Part shown: positions 63,618-64,000 of the stretch, in pieces
Position numbering within the stretch: position 1 is the stretch's first letter
Layout: the number at the start of each line of letters is the position of its first letter
Assembly: GCA_025149125.1 (NCBI GenBank)
Contig: CP102272.1
Span: forward strand, 2,604,001 to 2,668,000
Length of the DNA stretch: 64,000 nucleotides
Origin: [Clostridium] asparagiforme DSM 15981
GTDB taxonomy: Bacteria > Bacillota > Clostridia > Lachnospirales > Lachnospiraceae
Direction of reading: 5' to 3'
Position numbers and translations under genes: made by a program
The notes under the pieces: generated by a model
Seen by the model: the letters and a program-made list of their open reading frames with translations, nothing else
The model's database searches: none
What the model was told of the DNA's origin: nothing

Positions 63618-64000
63618 TTAACCCAGCAGCTCGCTCTCCAGATCCTGCAGCATGATGTCCAGTGCGGTGATACCGCCCTCGGCAGTGTACCACACGGCGG
63701 GGTGAGCCAGATAGATGAGATGGCCGTTCTTGTAGGCCTCAGTGCCCATCACCAGCTCATTTTCCATAATATCCTGCGCCAGCTGCGCGCCGTCAGTGCC
63801 GATGGCGGCATCCCGGTCCATAACGAAGATGTAGTCGGGGTTTTTGTCCACGATGAACTCGAACGAAGCTTCATTACCGTGGGTGGAGGTATCGATGTTG
63901 GCGTCCACACCGATGTTCTCAAAGCCGACTTCCACGCCGATAATGGAGCAGCGGCCATCGTTGCCCAGCACATTGAAGCTGCCGCTGGTACACATACCCA
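63618..64000 (-). CDS. siderophore-type ABC transporter binding protein, C-terminal part
   Basis: The last 125 or so residues of an extracellular solute-binding protein; the start lies outside the window. The visible part has IIGVEVGFENIGVD, FEFIVDKNPDYIFVMDRDAA, and the family end pattern AYKNGHLIYLAHPAVWYTAE with an aromatic-rich loop, as in FatB/CeuE/YclQ-type binding proteins for catechol siderophores. It would sit on the membrane and deliver an iron-siderophore to permeases encoded further along on the minus strand. It supports iron acquisition as the theme of this end of the window. Haem or cobalamin binders share the fold and are less likely. Confidence 0.82.
   Translation of the reverse strand, partial: GMCTSGSFNVLGNDGRCSIIGVEVGFENIGVDANIDTSTHGNEASFEFIVDKNPDYIFVMDRDAAIGTDGAQLAQDIMENELVMGTEAYKNGHLIYLAHPAVWYTAEGGITALDIMLQDLESELLG

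Larger units (their letters stand above)
29030..64000. mobile_element. integrative mobile element inserted after lysS (right end outside window)
   Basis: Gene content and composition change at the end of lysS: a tyrosine integrase and excisionase face lysS, followed by a long operon for DNA processing (YqaJ, RecD2-like, primase-like, PcfK-like, PcfJ-like, DNA ligase), ParM/ParR partition genes, and a transport cargo. The PcfJ/PcfK-like genes are typical of conjugative elements in Firmicutes, but no relaxase, coupling protein or secretion gene is visible, so it may be conjugative (with those genes further right), mobilizable or decayed. No second attachment site was seen in the window. The part after about 62840 could already be chromosome. 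Confidence 0.75.

Overview
The window reads as a chromosome segment from a fairly GC-rich anaerobic Firmicute, most likely a Lachnospiraceae-type Clostridium. The pointers are the uvrC-hprK-murB-whiA-crh-like-dnaE-pfkA gene order, a DUF6145-like gene next to dusB-greA-lysS, a T-box leader, and Gram-positive style ribosome sites (AGGAGG) throughout. The host assignment is inference; no rRNA or species marker is present.

Region 1 (1-5558): the tail of a LysR regulator, a PatB/MalY-type PLP lyase, a DUF1847 protein and a TctC-TctB-TctA tripartite carboxylate transporter, all on the plus strand and closely spaced. Region 2 (5559-15067): cyclopropane fatty acid synthase behind a nested hairpin, tRNA-Ala(GGC) with its own promoter and terminator, a small XRE-type regulator, a BASS-family transporter controlled by a T-box, a GNAT acetyltransferase, a DUF3592-like membrane protein, a secreted mini-peptide, a mannitol/fructuronate-type dehydrogenase, a DUF4015 lipoprotein and a DUF1653 protein. 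Region 3 (15095-29028): the conserved housekeeping block uvrC, hprK, murB, whiA, a Crh-like HPr (Glu15, Ser46), dnaE, pfkA, DUF6145-like, dusB, greA, and a lysS fused to a C-terminal tRNA-binding domain.

Region 4 (about 29030 to beyond 64000): an integrated mobile element lying directly after lysS. A tyrosine integrase and an excisionase face lysS. A 750-bp structured non-coding region follows, then a long plus-strand operon: YqaJ exonuclease, a RecD2-like helicase, a possible single-strand annealing protein, a zinc-finger/toprim primase-like protein, PcfK-like and PcfJ-like proteins, an element-borne NAD-dependent DNA ligase, several unknown proteins (including linked 706- and 821-aa proteins), and ParM/ParR partition genes. 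An IS110-family insertion sequence, with a long inverted repeat in its 5' non-coding end, interrupts the operon. No relaxase, coupling protein or type IV secretion gene is visible, and the right end of the element is not in the window.

Region 5 (53771-64000): an XRE/SLOG pair, then an apparent iron or metallophore uptake cargo. It holds a YbtPQ-like pair of ABC half-transporters divergent from a TetR regulator across a 28-bp palindrome, and an ECF transporter (S, T and fused double ATPase). It also has a DtxR-family regulator with an iron-type Cys-x-x-Glu-His site, a lone PhoB-type winged helix, a Prx6-type peroxiredoxin, and the end of a siderophore-type binding protein. A DtxR-like palindrome (GTTAG-N6-CTAAC) precedes the ECF operon, which suggests iron-regulated uptake of a siderophore made by another organism.
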